Below, one piece after another: positions 46,989 through 57,472 of a stretch of DNA of 64,000 nt. How positions within the stretch are numbered: position 1 is the stretch's first letter; every line of letters begins with the position of its first letter. The position numbers were made by a program, and so were the translations under genes. Origin of the DNA: Cladophialophora immunda (taxonomy: Eukaryota; Ascomycota; Eurotiomycetes; Chaetothyriales; Herpotrichiellaceae); assembly GCF_000835495.1 (NCBI RefSeq), contig NW_015622544.1:4988855-5052854 (forward strand), written 5' to 3'. The notes beneath the pieces are model-generated. The model saw nothing but the letters and a program-made list of their open reading frames with translations. It was not told the DNA's origin and did no database searches.

Positions 46989-48808
46989 TCAGCAATCCGC
47001 CCTCCCCCATGTTCTCGGAAATGGAACGACCTCCCTCAAGTTGTTGACCCCTGTCATGTACGCCAGCAGGCGGTCGAATCCCATGCCGTAGCCTCCATGG
47101 GGACTGCTGCCGAATCGGCGAAGGTCGGCGTACCACCTCATGTTCCCTAAGCTCTCTCCCTTGTCCAGAAACGGGTAGCCATTGCCGTTGTCTCCATTCG
47201 ACATCTCGGCTCTCTTGATTAACCCCTTTTGGCGCATAGACCGAATGAGATGCTCCAGCCGGTGTTCTCTGAGGCTTCCTCCCACAACTTCGCAGTAGCC
47301 GAAGGGGAGAAGGAGGTCGAAGCAGGCCACAGTGTCTCCGCTGGCCTCCGATTGAGCGACGTCTTGCTGTGGAGTCATTGCTGATGAAGGGAGCATGTAG
47401 AACGGTTTGACATCTTTCGGATAATGCGTCACAAAGACTGGCTTGCCTTCTGCAAGATTGTCCACGATCCACCGTTCGTGCTCCAATTGCAATCCTTGCT
47501 TCCACTGAGGACGGTACACAAAAAGCTTGCCATCGCTCGATTCGTGAGCCTTTACCAGCGCGTCCATGGCTGACGCGTAGTCCACCTCGTGCCACCTCCC
47601 AGTAAGTCTATCCCAGCGAGCTTGCAGATCCACAAAGTCTGCATCCGTGGGTCGGTGTTTCTGGTCGGAGTAGTACTCCAGCAGTTCTTTACCCGTGCGG
47701 TGCTCTTGAAGTGATTGCGCGAGATACGCCACCAGACTTTGTACGCGGGACAGCAACTCCTCAAAAGAAACATGTCGATGCTCGACCTCTAGCATGTAGA
47801 ACTCGGAAAGATGCCGCGGGGTATCGCTTTCTTCGGCACGGAAAGTGGGAGAAAATGCAAAAACATCCCCTTGCTCAGCGGCATGTGCCTCCAGATGTAG
47901 CTGTGACGACACGGTGAGGTATTTCGGTTCTCGGAAGTAGAGCTTCTCTTGTCCCTTGGACGTGCTGGGTGTTGTCTCCGGAAGCTGCTCGTGGCTTTGC
48001 GGGGCTATCGTGAATGCCTCTCCGGCGCCTTCGCAGTCGGAAGAGGTGATGAGTGGCGGAAGCACTTGATAGACGGGGTCTGGTCGGTTGGAGAAATGCG
48101 ACGTGATTGCGGAGATCAACTGGCTGCGAGTCCGGTTGACCAGGGAGTGGAAGGCTGTGCGCATTCGAAGGTGAGGAACGGTTCGGAGAAAATCAGTCGA
48201 CATGGACTGCTTCTGAATGGGGTTCTCCTATAGCCACGGTCAGGGGACAGCAGCGCACGAAGAGGAGCAAGTGGACCTACAGAGGTGTTGCCGTCACCGA
48301 GTGTCTCAATCTTCTCGACTTGCAGTTCGTGACTTTGTCCTGCGCCTTTGGAACGAATCCACTTGCCCACCAAGGCCACGTAGGCGCCGTTCGTCACGCT
48401 GGAAGTTTGGTGTCAGAACCGGTCGATGCTCTTTGAATGCAAATCCACGTACTCTTTCGCCAGGAGCGGGTCCGGGAACACTGCTTGGACGTTGGCGAGC
48501 GTCGAGCCATCGCCGATTCGGGCAAAGGCGACGTTTTTCTGCTTTCTGATGCTGCGCACCAGGCCTGCGATCTTGATGGATTCGTCGGCGCGCTGTCCGT
48601 CGACGTAGTCGGCATCGCTCGAGAGTCTGGCATGGCGGATAAGCGCCGGTGAGGTCTCTGTAGCTCCTGCGCTTGGGCCATGCAGACACCGCACGCAACG
48701 GGTAGGAAATGCAATTCTATTTCGGGCTCGCAGAACGTCAAGGGACGAGCATCGAGGCAGGATCTCGTCTCCGAGAAGCCATGGCGCCTTCAAGACACGC
48801 CATAGCAT
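46989..48808 (-). CDS. asparaginyl-tRNA synthetase, probably mitochondrial (Slm5-type)
   Basis: Three exons: 48808-48453, 48398-48281 and 48227-46989, total 570 aa. The N-terminus MLWRVLKAPWLLGDEILPRC is basic and amphipathic, as for mitochondrial import. An OB-fold anticodon-binding region (IKIAGLVRSIRKQKNVAFARI) comes next, then the class II catalytic core. Motif 2 is FRAEESDTPRHLSEFYMLEVE and motif 3 is GGYGMGFDRLLAYMTGV, ending VVPFPRTWGRADC. Motif content and size favour AsnRS over AspRS. All three exon junctions are in phase; the first is split inside a codon (AKD-VTNGAYV). It charges tRNA-Asn in the organelle. Confidence 0.9.
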
Positions 48809-49722
48809 CACGCAGAGGAGGAGGAGGAGCAGCCAGCCGCCGCCGCCGCCGCAGAGTATCCGGAGGTGCGAAATAGGTCAAAGGAGCTCCAGGTCGCGTG
48901 GAAAGATTCTGCGAGCAGAGCGAAACGCGAGCTGGCGATCCTGGCGAGTGCGGAGTGCGGAATGCGGCAAAAGTGTTTATCCGGCCGGACCCCGAGCGCA
49001 GGCCGCAAGTCGCAGCCTCGCCAACTGCAACTCGCCAACATCGACGCCGCGTTACGTGTAAACGATTAAAAGTGGCCACCACATGTTTCCCGTTTCTCTC
49101 AAATGAATGCTCCACCGTCCCAATCGCCACTCAGCCACTACGCAAAACGGGCACATCCTGCGACCCGGTGCGGGATCCGAGGCGGTACTCTCTCAAGGAC
49201 AGAATTCCCAACACGGAGCCTCCCTGAGGCACGGGGGCTTCCTTTCCCAAACGCGCAAAATGTCCATTATCAGATGGTCGATTCCGCTCGAGTGCCAAGG
49301 CTCCTCTCCTCCCTGCCTGGGCTATCAACACTTGCCAGATGCAGCAAAATGGCCTCCTCGTTCGCTGACGTTGCTGCCAGCTAGTGTCGCTGACGGAACT
49401 TGAGGAACGCTCGTTGTTCAAATGTATTATTATTCTTGCACGTCAATCCCTGCCTGGGGTTCCGGATCTTCGCCGCCAGTGTCCTTTTGGCATATGCCGA
49501 AGATGCTTTCCTTATGTCATGCTTCGACCATATGTAGCGACAAATCCAGCAACTCCGGGGCCGTGGCCGTGGCCGTCAGCAAAAAAAAAAGACTGCACAG
49601 GTGCTTTATATTGAGCCATTGACCAAGCATGACGGTCCGACATCTTCGGAAGGGTTGGCCTCAGCTTCTTTCGTCGTGAGCCATCTCAGCCTCTTTTGAA
49701 TCTCGTGGAGAGCAGCAAAGCC
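48809..49722. other. intergenic, no supported gene
   Basis: 914 bp between divergent genes. 48820-48850 is a GGA/GCC-type trinucleotide-rich stretch. Short frames overlap on both strands with no motif. Confidence 0.5.
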
Positions 49723-50429
49723 ATGGCATCTAGTCACAGCGGTCACTGTGCATCATCTCACCCAGCCTTGTATCAACAAGTGCCGGACTATTCTAGAGAC
49801 CAGAACGTACTCAACACCATCCAGTTGTGCGATTCCTCCTCCAGCAGCAAAAGCAAGGAAGCTACTCCCGAGCCTTCGCCGGCCCCAGATTTGAGCACCC
49901 TTGTCGTCCTGCAGGAATACCGTAATTTCCTCGTCACCCAGCTTCAGTCGATCAGAGCAGCACAGCATCACCATGCATGTTCCAGGCGGCGGCGGCGGCG
50001 GCGCGCTGGCTGTGGGCACGAGCGTCACCGTAGACAGTCACGTCGAGGTAACCGATTCACTCATCGACCCTTCCACAGAATCTATCGTATCTACATCGCA
50101 TAAGCACTGACCTTGTCGGCAACCACAGTATCAAGGACCCGTCGGCGTCCGTCCCTAGGCCGGCACTTGGTCCTGCGACGGCGTTTTCTCTCACACCATC
50201 AACTCCGCAGTCTCCGACCAACCCACAGATGCCATCTCCGGCTTCACTCAACTCTTTTTCGGTGCCCTGCTTCTCACCTCTTCAGTCCCACAGACCAGCA
50301 ACGTCACCTTCTTGGACGCTGAGAGGATCTAGATCGAATAGGAACAGCCGGATCCTGGTGGTACAGGGTACGCGATTTGTCGCTCGCACAACCAGGTCAA
50401 AAGAGAGCCGAGCAATCGTTGTGGATTAA
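49723..50429 (+). CDS. unresolved small gene, Ser/Gly-rich, unknown function
   Basis: An ATG at 49723 opens a frame with protein-like composition (MASSHSGHCASSHPALYQQV, then TLVVLQEYRNFLVTQLQSIR). At about 49975 the plausible coding signal moves to another frame (VPGGGGGGALAVGTSVTVDS, VEVTDSLIDPSTESIVSTSHKH, stop at 50108-50110). From about 50110 it moves again to a third (SIKDPSASVPRPALGP, ending ESRAIVVD at 50429). I found no pair of introns that joins all three in phase. Either introns were missed, there are frameshifts, or only the first part is real. The GGC repeat at 49985-50005 encodes the Gly run and is a likely place for an indel. Confidence 0.35.
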
Positions 50430-50726
50430 AGTAAGAAGTCTGTAACTGGTAGACTTAGAACCAGAGGGATTTCCTTGGGCACTGCCACAACAAAGATGCG
50501 ATTTCGTTCAAGTTGATCGTTGTACCATAGGGAAACTGTCCTCTTGTCAGAGCCAGCCTGGGCAATGAGAAGCAACTTACCAGTATACCACTGATCAGTC
50601 CAGCTGTTGGCGTCCAGCTGCTTTGACTTCTGTCAGCATGTTTGAATGCCCTGCCAGTCGTATCTATTCCTTGAAAGGGTCGATCCCTCTGTTTTCACGT
50701 CTGTTCTGCCTGTGCTCTTCGATGAA

Positions 50727-52358
50727 TCAAACGTCAAGCATACTCCTGACCACCTGGGGTGGCGACTGAAGCGAGTGGGTGGACGAAGACGGCTGTGAGT
50801 GACCGTCTTTGCTGGATTCATACGGTGTTCCTCTCTCGTATCTTGGAGGTGGCAGCGAACTTTCCGGCTCTGGGAATCGCGGGACTCTGCCCGTGCTGCC
50901 GCCTTCTGTGAACATCGAGCTGCCGACAGACCTATCACTATGTCCACTTTGCCTTGGTTTTCTGTACCTGGCGTCTTCTTCCTCCCGCTTCCGCCGCTGC
51001 CACCAAGCATGTCCACTTTCGTCCTGTTCTTCTGCTCGGTTCGCGTGCGCCGTTTGAGAGCTGTCTTTCAATGGAGGTCTCCGGGATGACGCAGGCATCT
51101 TGAAGACACCGCTTGGCGATGCGAAGGGGTTCCGAGACCTGAACCACCAGGCCGGCGGTCTGCGACTGTGGTGCTCGCGGGATTGCATGGCTACGTCCGG
51201 CCTCTCGTCCAATTCTTCGCCTCTCGATGCGCGCTGCGCTATCAACAACTTGTCTTCATTTTCATTGACGTAACCATGGACATTGAGCAGCACGAGAATG
51301 AGGAGAGCCGGTGCGTAGCCGAGTCCGTACAACAAGCCGACGCCTACGTCTCGACGATACGGCGATAGTTCCCATACCCACGATCCCGCAACCACGTACG
51401 CAACGCGCACACCAAGAGAAATGATGGTTAGGAATAGGGATGCAGGGATCTTGGTCCTGTAAGTCTTGCTGCCATACCCCAATCGAAAGACAACAAGTCC
51501 AAGGCAGACTGTTGCGAGCACGGAGGCCGCCTTGAATCGAGCATCGAGAGCTGCTGGTCTAGCTGATTCCAGAGTCTGCGTAGGCGATCGTTGCCTTTGA
51601 GCAAAGGACCAAGATCGTGGGACGAGCATGAAGAATACCAGGCCGTCGAAGGCGTAAAACACTAAGGGAAGGTAGAAATTGGCCCTGGTGTGGAATGCAT
51701 TTGCTGAAGATGGATAAATTTGCGCCTCTTGGAATTGACGGTGGCTGGACGAGTTCCTAAGAATCAAGTTAGACAGAATGTTGATTCTTCTGGCTCCTGG
51801 AAAGCACAGAGCACGGGTGTAGTGCTCTCACCAGCTTCTCACAGCCTCCCAAACACACGCCAGCAACACCGGGACCATCAGGGTCAGAAAGAAGCTTTGG
51901 AGGATGATCGGTGTGTTAACGATGTAGTCCCTGTCCACGTCGACAGCCGTGAAGGAGCTCAAGATGCCACACGCAGCGACGATCAAGGTCCAATACCACG
52001 GCCAGCGTCTATCGACCGGTTTCCACCCTCTTTCTCGAGGGAGGTATGCGCGGCCATGCTTCCTCAGGTTGATCGTGGAGAATAGAATCGTCAGGGCAAA
52101 GAGAGATCCAAAGACAAGTCCAGTGATGCCTCGAGCCCCGATGGGGTTTATCGGGGTGTAGCATGAGGTCGTATTGGTGAAGGTCCCATTCGAGAAGATG
52201 ATGGGCTTGTAGGTGCCGAAAGCGAGAAAGCAGTGCGAGCCGTTCGTCAGCGTGCCATTGCCGTAGAGGGTGTAATTCCACAGCCTCAGGACCGTCTCAT
52301 TAAGCGCGACGCCGTTGATGAAGGTAGTCGAGTTGGATGTAGTCTGCGTACCCAGCAT
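50727..52358 (-). CDS. DUF2434 multi-pass membrane protein
   Basis: Two exons, 52358-51832 and 51756-50727, total 518 aa. The extracytosolic N-terminus is glycosylation-rich (NSTT, NETV, NYTL, NGTL, NGSH, NGTF, NTTS), followed by the DUF2434 hallmark PINPIGARGITGLVFGSLFA, the first TM. Further hydrophobic segments: WPWYWTLIVAACGILSSFTA, PIILQSFFLTLMVPVLLACV, FYLPLVFYAFDGLVFFMLVP, AASVLATVCLGLVVFRLGY, IPASLFLTIISLGVRVAYVV and GLGYAPALLILVLLNVHGYV, so about seven TMs. The last ~180 residues are hydrophilic, Arg/Ser/Pro-rich and probably cytosolic. The family is fungal-specific and of unknown function. The intron has canonical GTGAGA...TTAG ends. Confidence 0.87.
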
Positions 52359-53009
52359 ATCAGCGACAAGGATTCGCCCTTTTTGCCTCACAAGCAGCTA
52401 GGAGGTGGTTTGTCCCGTGGACTCATTCGTCATCCGCGCTCACTTTGATGATTCGGATAGAAGATCAGTAACGAGTCCAAAAGCTCGAGTTCGACTTGGG
52501 GATAGACTGGTGGCAACAACGATTATTCGGTGGATCAGATGCTGACTGCGGGTTCCTTTCTTGGGGCCCAGCCTTTCTCCGATTTCTATATGGAGCCGAA
52601 ATTGATCGATCAAACACATCTAATACTGGACCAACCGAAATACCACTTTCATACAGTACAATCTACTACTCGAGCTTCATGCAGCTACGTATCATGCTAC
52701 CGCATAGATATCTCGAACGCAGTGTCACCAACCCCTGCTTCTTCAAAGTCAAACCTTCTCCATTGAAGCGGCCAGGACATGCCTGGCTCAAATCAGAAAC
52801 CTCTCTTGAGAATGAAGAAAGAGCAACAACAAGTAATATGGAAAATTGCAGTCATCAAAATTCGTGACCTCGTGCCCATTCTTGAAAACGATCGCGAATC
52901 CGCCGCCTCTTTACCTTTAACCTGAACGATATGGTTCAAACGATGACTTTTCCCCGGACGTCCTACAATGCAATGTGATGTTTCGACCTGAATAGGGCCT
53001 CTTTCCGTG
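52359..53009. other. intergenic
   Basis: 651 bp between two minus-strand genes: promoter of the DUF2434 gene and 3' region of the WOPR gene. Short plus-strand frames at 52496-52867 have no recognisable features. Confidence 0.5.
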
Positions 53010-54401
53010 CTAGACCTTAGCAAACACGCGGTCCAGCTTGCTCAGGGCTCTCTTATCCTCTCGAAAGCCTAGTTTCTCGCTAGGAATATCTTGCGGTGGC
53101 GCCCCGTTCTTGGTTCCACCCGGGCTGGTACTTCCTTGTCGGTCCGCGTCCGTTTCGGCCTGGCCTTTGTCTGCGGGGGGAAGACTTGTGTCGATGTTGT
53201 GTACGAGTGCGGTGATGGTAGGCGCCTGACTGGCACTCACTGTTATGGTGTCAGAGGGTTGCGGTGCTGAATGATGCTCGTCATTCTTGCTGTTAATGCT
53301 ATTCGTCTGGGCATCGCCCCCATTGGCAGTGGCAGTCAGGCGCGGATCGATCTGCAGGCCAGAGCCAACATGTTCGTTCGAAGTTTCAGGACCAGGTGCA
53401 TTGGCTGGCGGAAGAGGGCTCGACTGGTACAGTGGTGGAGGGGGTTGGCTGGCACCGTAGGTACCCAGCGGAGCCTGCGTGGAAGTCGTCGGTGGTAAAG
53501 GCGGAGGCGCTGACGACCGCGAGCCCAAGTTTCGCAAGGGACGCTGGTCAAAAGAGGACGGCGGTGCTTGGCTGAGAGGCAGAGGGTGTGGTGAAGGATA
53601 GGGCGCCGCGGAATATGCGAGCGGGGGTAAGCCGGGCTGAAGAGCATACGGCTGAAGGTAGTGCCCAGGAGGAGGGGTGTGCATGGGACTGATCGGGTAG
53701 ATGTAGGCTGGATGAGGGATGTAGCCGGGTGGAATATATGCTTGTGGCGGAGCAGGGCTTGCACGGTGATATGCTGGGACGCCTGGAGCCATGACATACC
53801 CCGGGGCGGTTAGCATGGGTGACCGAGTGACGGCAGGAATGTTTGATTGATCGATGGTCGATTCTGGGTACATGCCTTTCGCGGGCTGGATCGAGGCCAG
53901 ATTGGGATCGGTGCTTGGTTGACGCAGCCCCTGAGAAGCTGGATGAGTCCGGGAGAAGTAACTGATGAGATGCAGGTGTTGGCCCGCGGAAGTGGTGATG
54001 CTGAATGACTGCTTCATGAGCCCGTCGGGTTTATACCGATATCCATCAGGTCCCTCTTCGCCCTCGCCAGGCTGCGAAGGGTCATCTTGACCATGATCTA
54101 CTATTTTAGGGGGGACTCGACTCGCCGGATTGACCAGGGGGGTTCCTCCTCTTTTCCCTTCCATCTCTCGGTAAGTCAAAAAGCTGCCCGAGACACGACT
54201 TGCGCTCCAACTCTTCCCATCCGTCCAGCGCCGCATTCCCGCTTCTCGCTCATCCCAAACAAAGACCGAGCCGGATCTGATCGACTGCCTCTCTTTCTCT
54301 GATAGTCTCCGCTGAACTCGAGGTAATATGCCCATTCTGCAGGCCTCGAAGAGGATGATGGCGTCCGCTGGGGTTCGGACGATACCGTTGTATGTCTCCA
54401 T
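53010..54401 (-). CDS. WOPR-domain transcription regulator, Gti1/Pac2 family
   Basis: Single exon, 463 aa from the first ATG. The WOPR box part A is at the extreme N-terminus: METYNGIVRTPADAIILFEA, RMGILPRVQRRLSEKERQSI, then RSGSVFVWDEREAGMRRWTD and GKSWSASRVSGSFLTYREME. Box B follows near residues 120-155 (DGYRYKPDGLMKQSFSI, HLHLISYFSR). The remaining 300 residues are Pro/Tyr/Ala-rich and disordered, like the transactivation region of Pac2/Ryp-type proteins. WOPR regulators (Wor1, Ryp1, Sge1, Pac2) control morphological and developmental switches. Short METYNG start and sequence favour the Pac2 branch. The gene has an unusually long upstream region (54402-57472). Confidence 0.93.
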   Translation of the reverse strand: METYNGIVRTPADAIILFEACRMGILPRVQRRLSEKERQSIRSGSVFVWDEREAGMRRWTDGKSWSASRVSGSFLTYREMEGKRGGTPLVNPASRVPPKIVDHGQDDPSQPGEGEEGPDGYRYKPDGLMKQSFSITTSAGQHLHLISYFSRTHPASQGLRQPSTDPNLASIQPAKGMYPESTIDQSNIPAVTRSPMLTAPGYVMAPGVPAYHRASPAPPQAYIPPGYIPHPAYIYPISPMHTPPPGHYLQPYALQPGLPPLAYSAAPYPSPHPLPLSQAPPSSFDQRPLRNLGSRSSAPPPLPPTTSTQAPLGTYGASQPPPPLYQSSPLPPANAPGPETSNEHVGSGLQIDPRLTATANGGDAQTNSINSKNDEHHSAPQPSDTITVSASQAPTITALVHNIDTSLPPADKGQAETDADRQGSTSPGGTKNGAPPQDIPSEKLGFREDKRALSKLDRVFAKV

Positions 54402-57400
54402 GGTCTGAATAGTCTGGAAATCTTTTTCCAATTTCGCCGAAGCAACTTGATAACCCTAGGGGTCCGCGCAGGGTCGGGTGCTTGTCGTCGGCTTGAGTCC
54501 GGTTTGTTTCAATCGCGGCGGGCTGAATGCTTTCGTGCAGACACTTCAGCTCGCCGCGCCCATTTGTCAAGTTCCAGCGTGTTCCCTTCTCCAACTGCTT
54601 AACGCGATCCCTTGTTGCCCGACGGTCTTTCTTTTTCCGGGCGCAAAAATAAGCCGCGCGTGACGTCGGTCGCGATGCTGAAGGGCCAAGTAGTCTCTGT
54701 TCACTACAATGTTTGTCAAGCGATGTTGGGAGTGGAGAGAAAGCCGTACGCAATCCGCTTGATAGTCGGAGAATCGAGGAGAGCACGCGTGAGAAGCGAG
54801 GAGATGCGGGATATTTGGCTCCTAATAATGCAAATGGAAGGGCCCAAGGATAAGAAATGGCGGCAAGCCCAGATCCAGTCTTGGAGAGCAGCGTGGAACC
54901 AATTGAGGACGCGGTGGTATAGAGTTGGTCTTGTCGACGGATATTACGCGGGCTGCGGTCTTGGGAAGGACAGAGTCTGGCACAGCCGGCGGCACCGATT
55001 CGCGAGCGCGAAGATGGGAACGTGAGAGAAGCTGCCAAAAAAAAAAAGACCAGAGCAAGAGGCAAGACAAATAGAAGAAGTTCAAGCCGCAGTGTGGGAG
55101 GGACTTGTTGGCCTTTGGAGTGGACCACTTGGCTGGGCCCTGGGGCCTTGGGGGAGGGAGGGAGCCTACAGGTATGCCACTTCCGCAGCGGGTCAAGCTT
55201 GCACACTAGGCTTATGCTTAACCCAGTGCCCGCAGCACTAGCTAGAGACTGGCCAGTGGCCGCCATTCTTCGCTGGGTCAGCGCCCAGCATTCGATCGCT
55301 GGGCTCTGCAAGCGAGCAGGGCGACGCTCCGGAGGGGAAGGAGACCCGGTATCTCGATGGGCCGATAGCCGCGGACAAGCCCAGTTCTGGCCATGACCAG
55401 AGAGGGTTTGCTGGTGCATCCCTAGGTCCCTAGGTACCTTAGGTGCACACCAAGCATCTCTCCAGCTCAGATACGAGTCCAAACGATAGAGTTCTATTTT
55501 CTGTTCTTTTTAAACTTCTGTGTGCATTCCAATCGCAAGAGGATCGTCATCAGTCGGGGATCAGCGTCTGCACACCGAAAGGGAAATTTGACCCCAGCTC
55601 GTCTTGGGGGTCTCTTCCTGGCAAAGGGCCGTCGTGTCCTTTGACGGCCAATAACTACTGGTGGCCTCGCCAATTTTCGGAATGACTCCCCTAGGGTCGT
55701 GGCATGACGCCCTAGCACAAAGCCTGAGTCAAACTAACACCCCCATCCAAGGGCTTGGCACCAGGAAAGGGCCGGAAGCGAAGGGGGAGGACACCAACGC
55801 CCACACCCACGTCTACGCCATGTTCGCCCACCGCCAAACGCGCACAAACGACAAATCATTGTGTGAGAAGGATGCTGACACGAGGTGAGGTTATTGTCGG
55901 TGGCCACAGCCACACCCTTTGGCACCCCCATAGCATGATGGATTCTGTTTACGAGTACCTACAATACTTCCTCGGTGTGTGCAAGCCGACAGCCAGGCAG
56001 GGAAGAGACTTGGCAGAGCGCTAGCACAGGCGCCAACAGTCTTGGTGGCTCTTGGGCTGGTCTTGGTGTTCTTAGTTTTGACGACCCTCGTTTCCTTTGC
56101 CAATCTGACTCGTTGCTGGGCGCCTGGGCATCTGCGTAATGTTGAGTCTCGGCGGATTCCCAGGCGCCCTTTAGGCTTTGATCGAATGCTTGGTCTGTTT
56201 CTGGGCGTCTGGGCGTCTGGGTCTCAGGGTCTTGGGGCCCTGTTGCCAACACTGATTCGGAGCAAATTCCACCTTGTGCTTGGCCCCCCTTTTTCCAGCT
56301 GACCTCTCGGTCTCGCTCCGGGTGGTTGAACTTCTCAAGAGTGGTGATTACGGCAACATCCCCCGTCCCCCAAGAAATGCTGACCCGGACCAAAGGGACT
56401 TGGTGCAGAGGCAGAAAAAGTCTGCCCTGCGACTCCTTCCTTGGTGCCGGCAAAGATGCTGGGGCATCTCCGCTTAGGCTTAAGCGTCCTGTTAAGCATG
56501 ATTCAAGCCACCAAAGTCAAAAAGCGAACGGGGTCTCTGATCAAGCAGTTTTGGTGCTAGCCCAGGCCGCGTTGAACTTGGCACTTCGGTCCGGTCAATG
56601 ATCAACTGACCAGTGATAACGAGATTACATCCCTTCTGGTGCTCGTTGTCTCTGCTGGGCAAAACACGGCAAAAGGCCACCAAGGGGGGGCTTGCGTGTG
56701 CAGTTGGCAGTTGCGAGATTGGCTCAAAAGTGGGAACCTCTGTTCCCAGACAATTGTTCTTATTACGTCCAATTTTCCCAAGCTGACTGCGTCTGCGCAT
56801 TCCTTGTTGGGATAAAAGTCACCCTCGTTACCAAGGATGAGGATATTGTGGCAACAGAAGGAGGGACGGAGAGGAGGAGGACGGCTGGGCTCCAAGCCCC
56901 TTTCGGTGGGTTGGGTGACTGACTCCCTTGGAAGAGTGCTCCGTATCATCCTCCTCTTCGAATGTTGGCTGGAGTCATGCACTTTGCCGCGCCACGCATA
57001 AAACTCGGGGGAAGACGAGAAGACGAGAAAATTGTGCAGGCCGCTAGTAATTCCGCCCTCCTTCATCTCATCCGTGTTGTCCGACGAACGGCCCACCAAC
57101 CACCAGGACAACCCATTCGGCATTCTTTATCTTTGCCCGGCAAGTGGAGTTATCTTTTCCCAGTTCAGGTGCTAGTCGACAGAAACAAGTCACTTCGTCT
57201 GGGTGCCGCCCTGGTGGTAGCGCCCTTGTCGTAGGAGTGGTGATGATAGCGGTGTGGAGAGCAGATAAAAAACCCACGTGGACAAAGCCAAAAAGAAGCT
57301 GGCGAAACACTCCCTCCCTCCACTGCACTCGTACTCGTTTGGCTGCAGTTCTTAGCGCGCAGGCTGCCGTCCAGTCCACCACAGGGCGGGTTGAACGGCT

Positions 57401-57472
57401 GAACCGGTTGGGCTGGCTGAGCCAACTTGTACTCCGCACCAAACCCCTTCAGATGCTCTCATTCACTCGTAC
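54402..57472. promoter_or_regulatory. 3.07-kb intergenic region between the WOPR regulator and the HET gene
   Basis: No supported gene in 3071 bp between divergent starts. Several open frames overlap on both strands, including a 410-codon one (55482-54250, minus) that starts at a non-ATG codon, overlaps the WOPR 5' end and shows no domain; I treat it as chance. Structure present: a 15-bp inverted repeat at 56117-56170, a CTGGGCGT tandem at about 56201-56224, and TCCCTAGGTACCTTAGG near 55427-55443. Long upstream regions are characteristic of WOPR master regulators with complex control. Confidence 0.6.
56117..56224. repeat. hairpin plus short tandem repeat
   Basis: TGGGCGCCTGGGCAT (56117-56131) is repeated in inverted orientation at about 56156-56170, with a loop of about 24 nt; 13 of 15 bases match. 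About 30 bp further, CTGGGCGT is tandemly repeated (56201-56224). A related CATCTGGG tandem is at 6727-6749. Confidence 0.6.

Noticed and set aside
54250..55482. 410-codon minus-strand open frame overlapping the WOPR gene
   Set aside because: Starts at a non-ATG codon, overlaps the WOPR 5' end in another frame, and shows no motif or protein-like composition.
55959..56453. 164-codon minus-strand frame
   Set aside because: Low-complexity composition over hairpin and tandem repeats, with no domain; likely chance.
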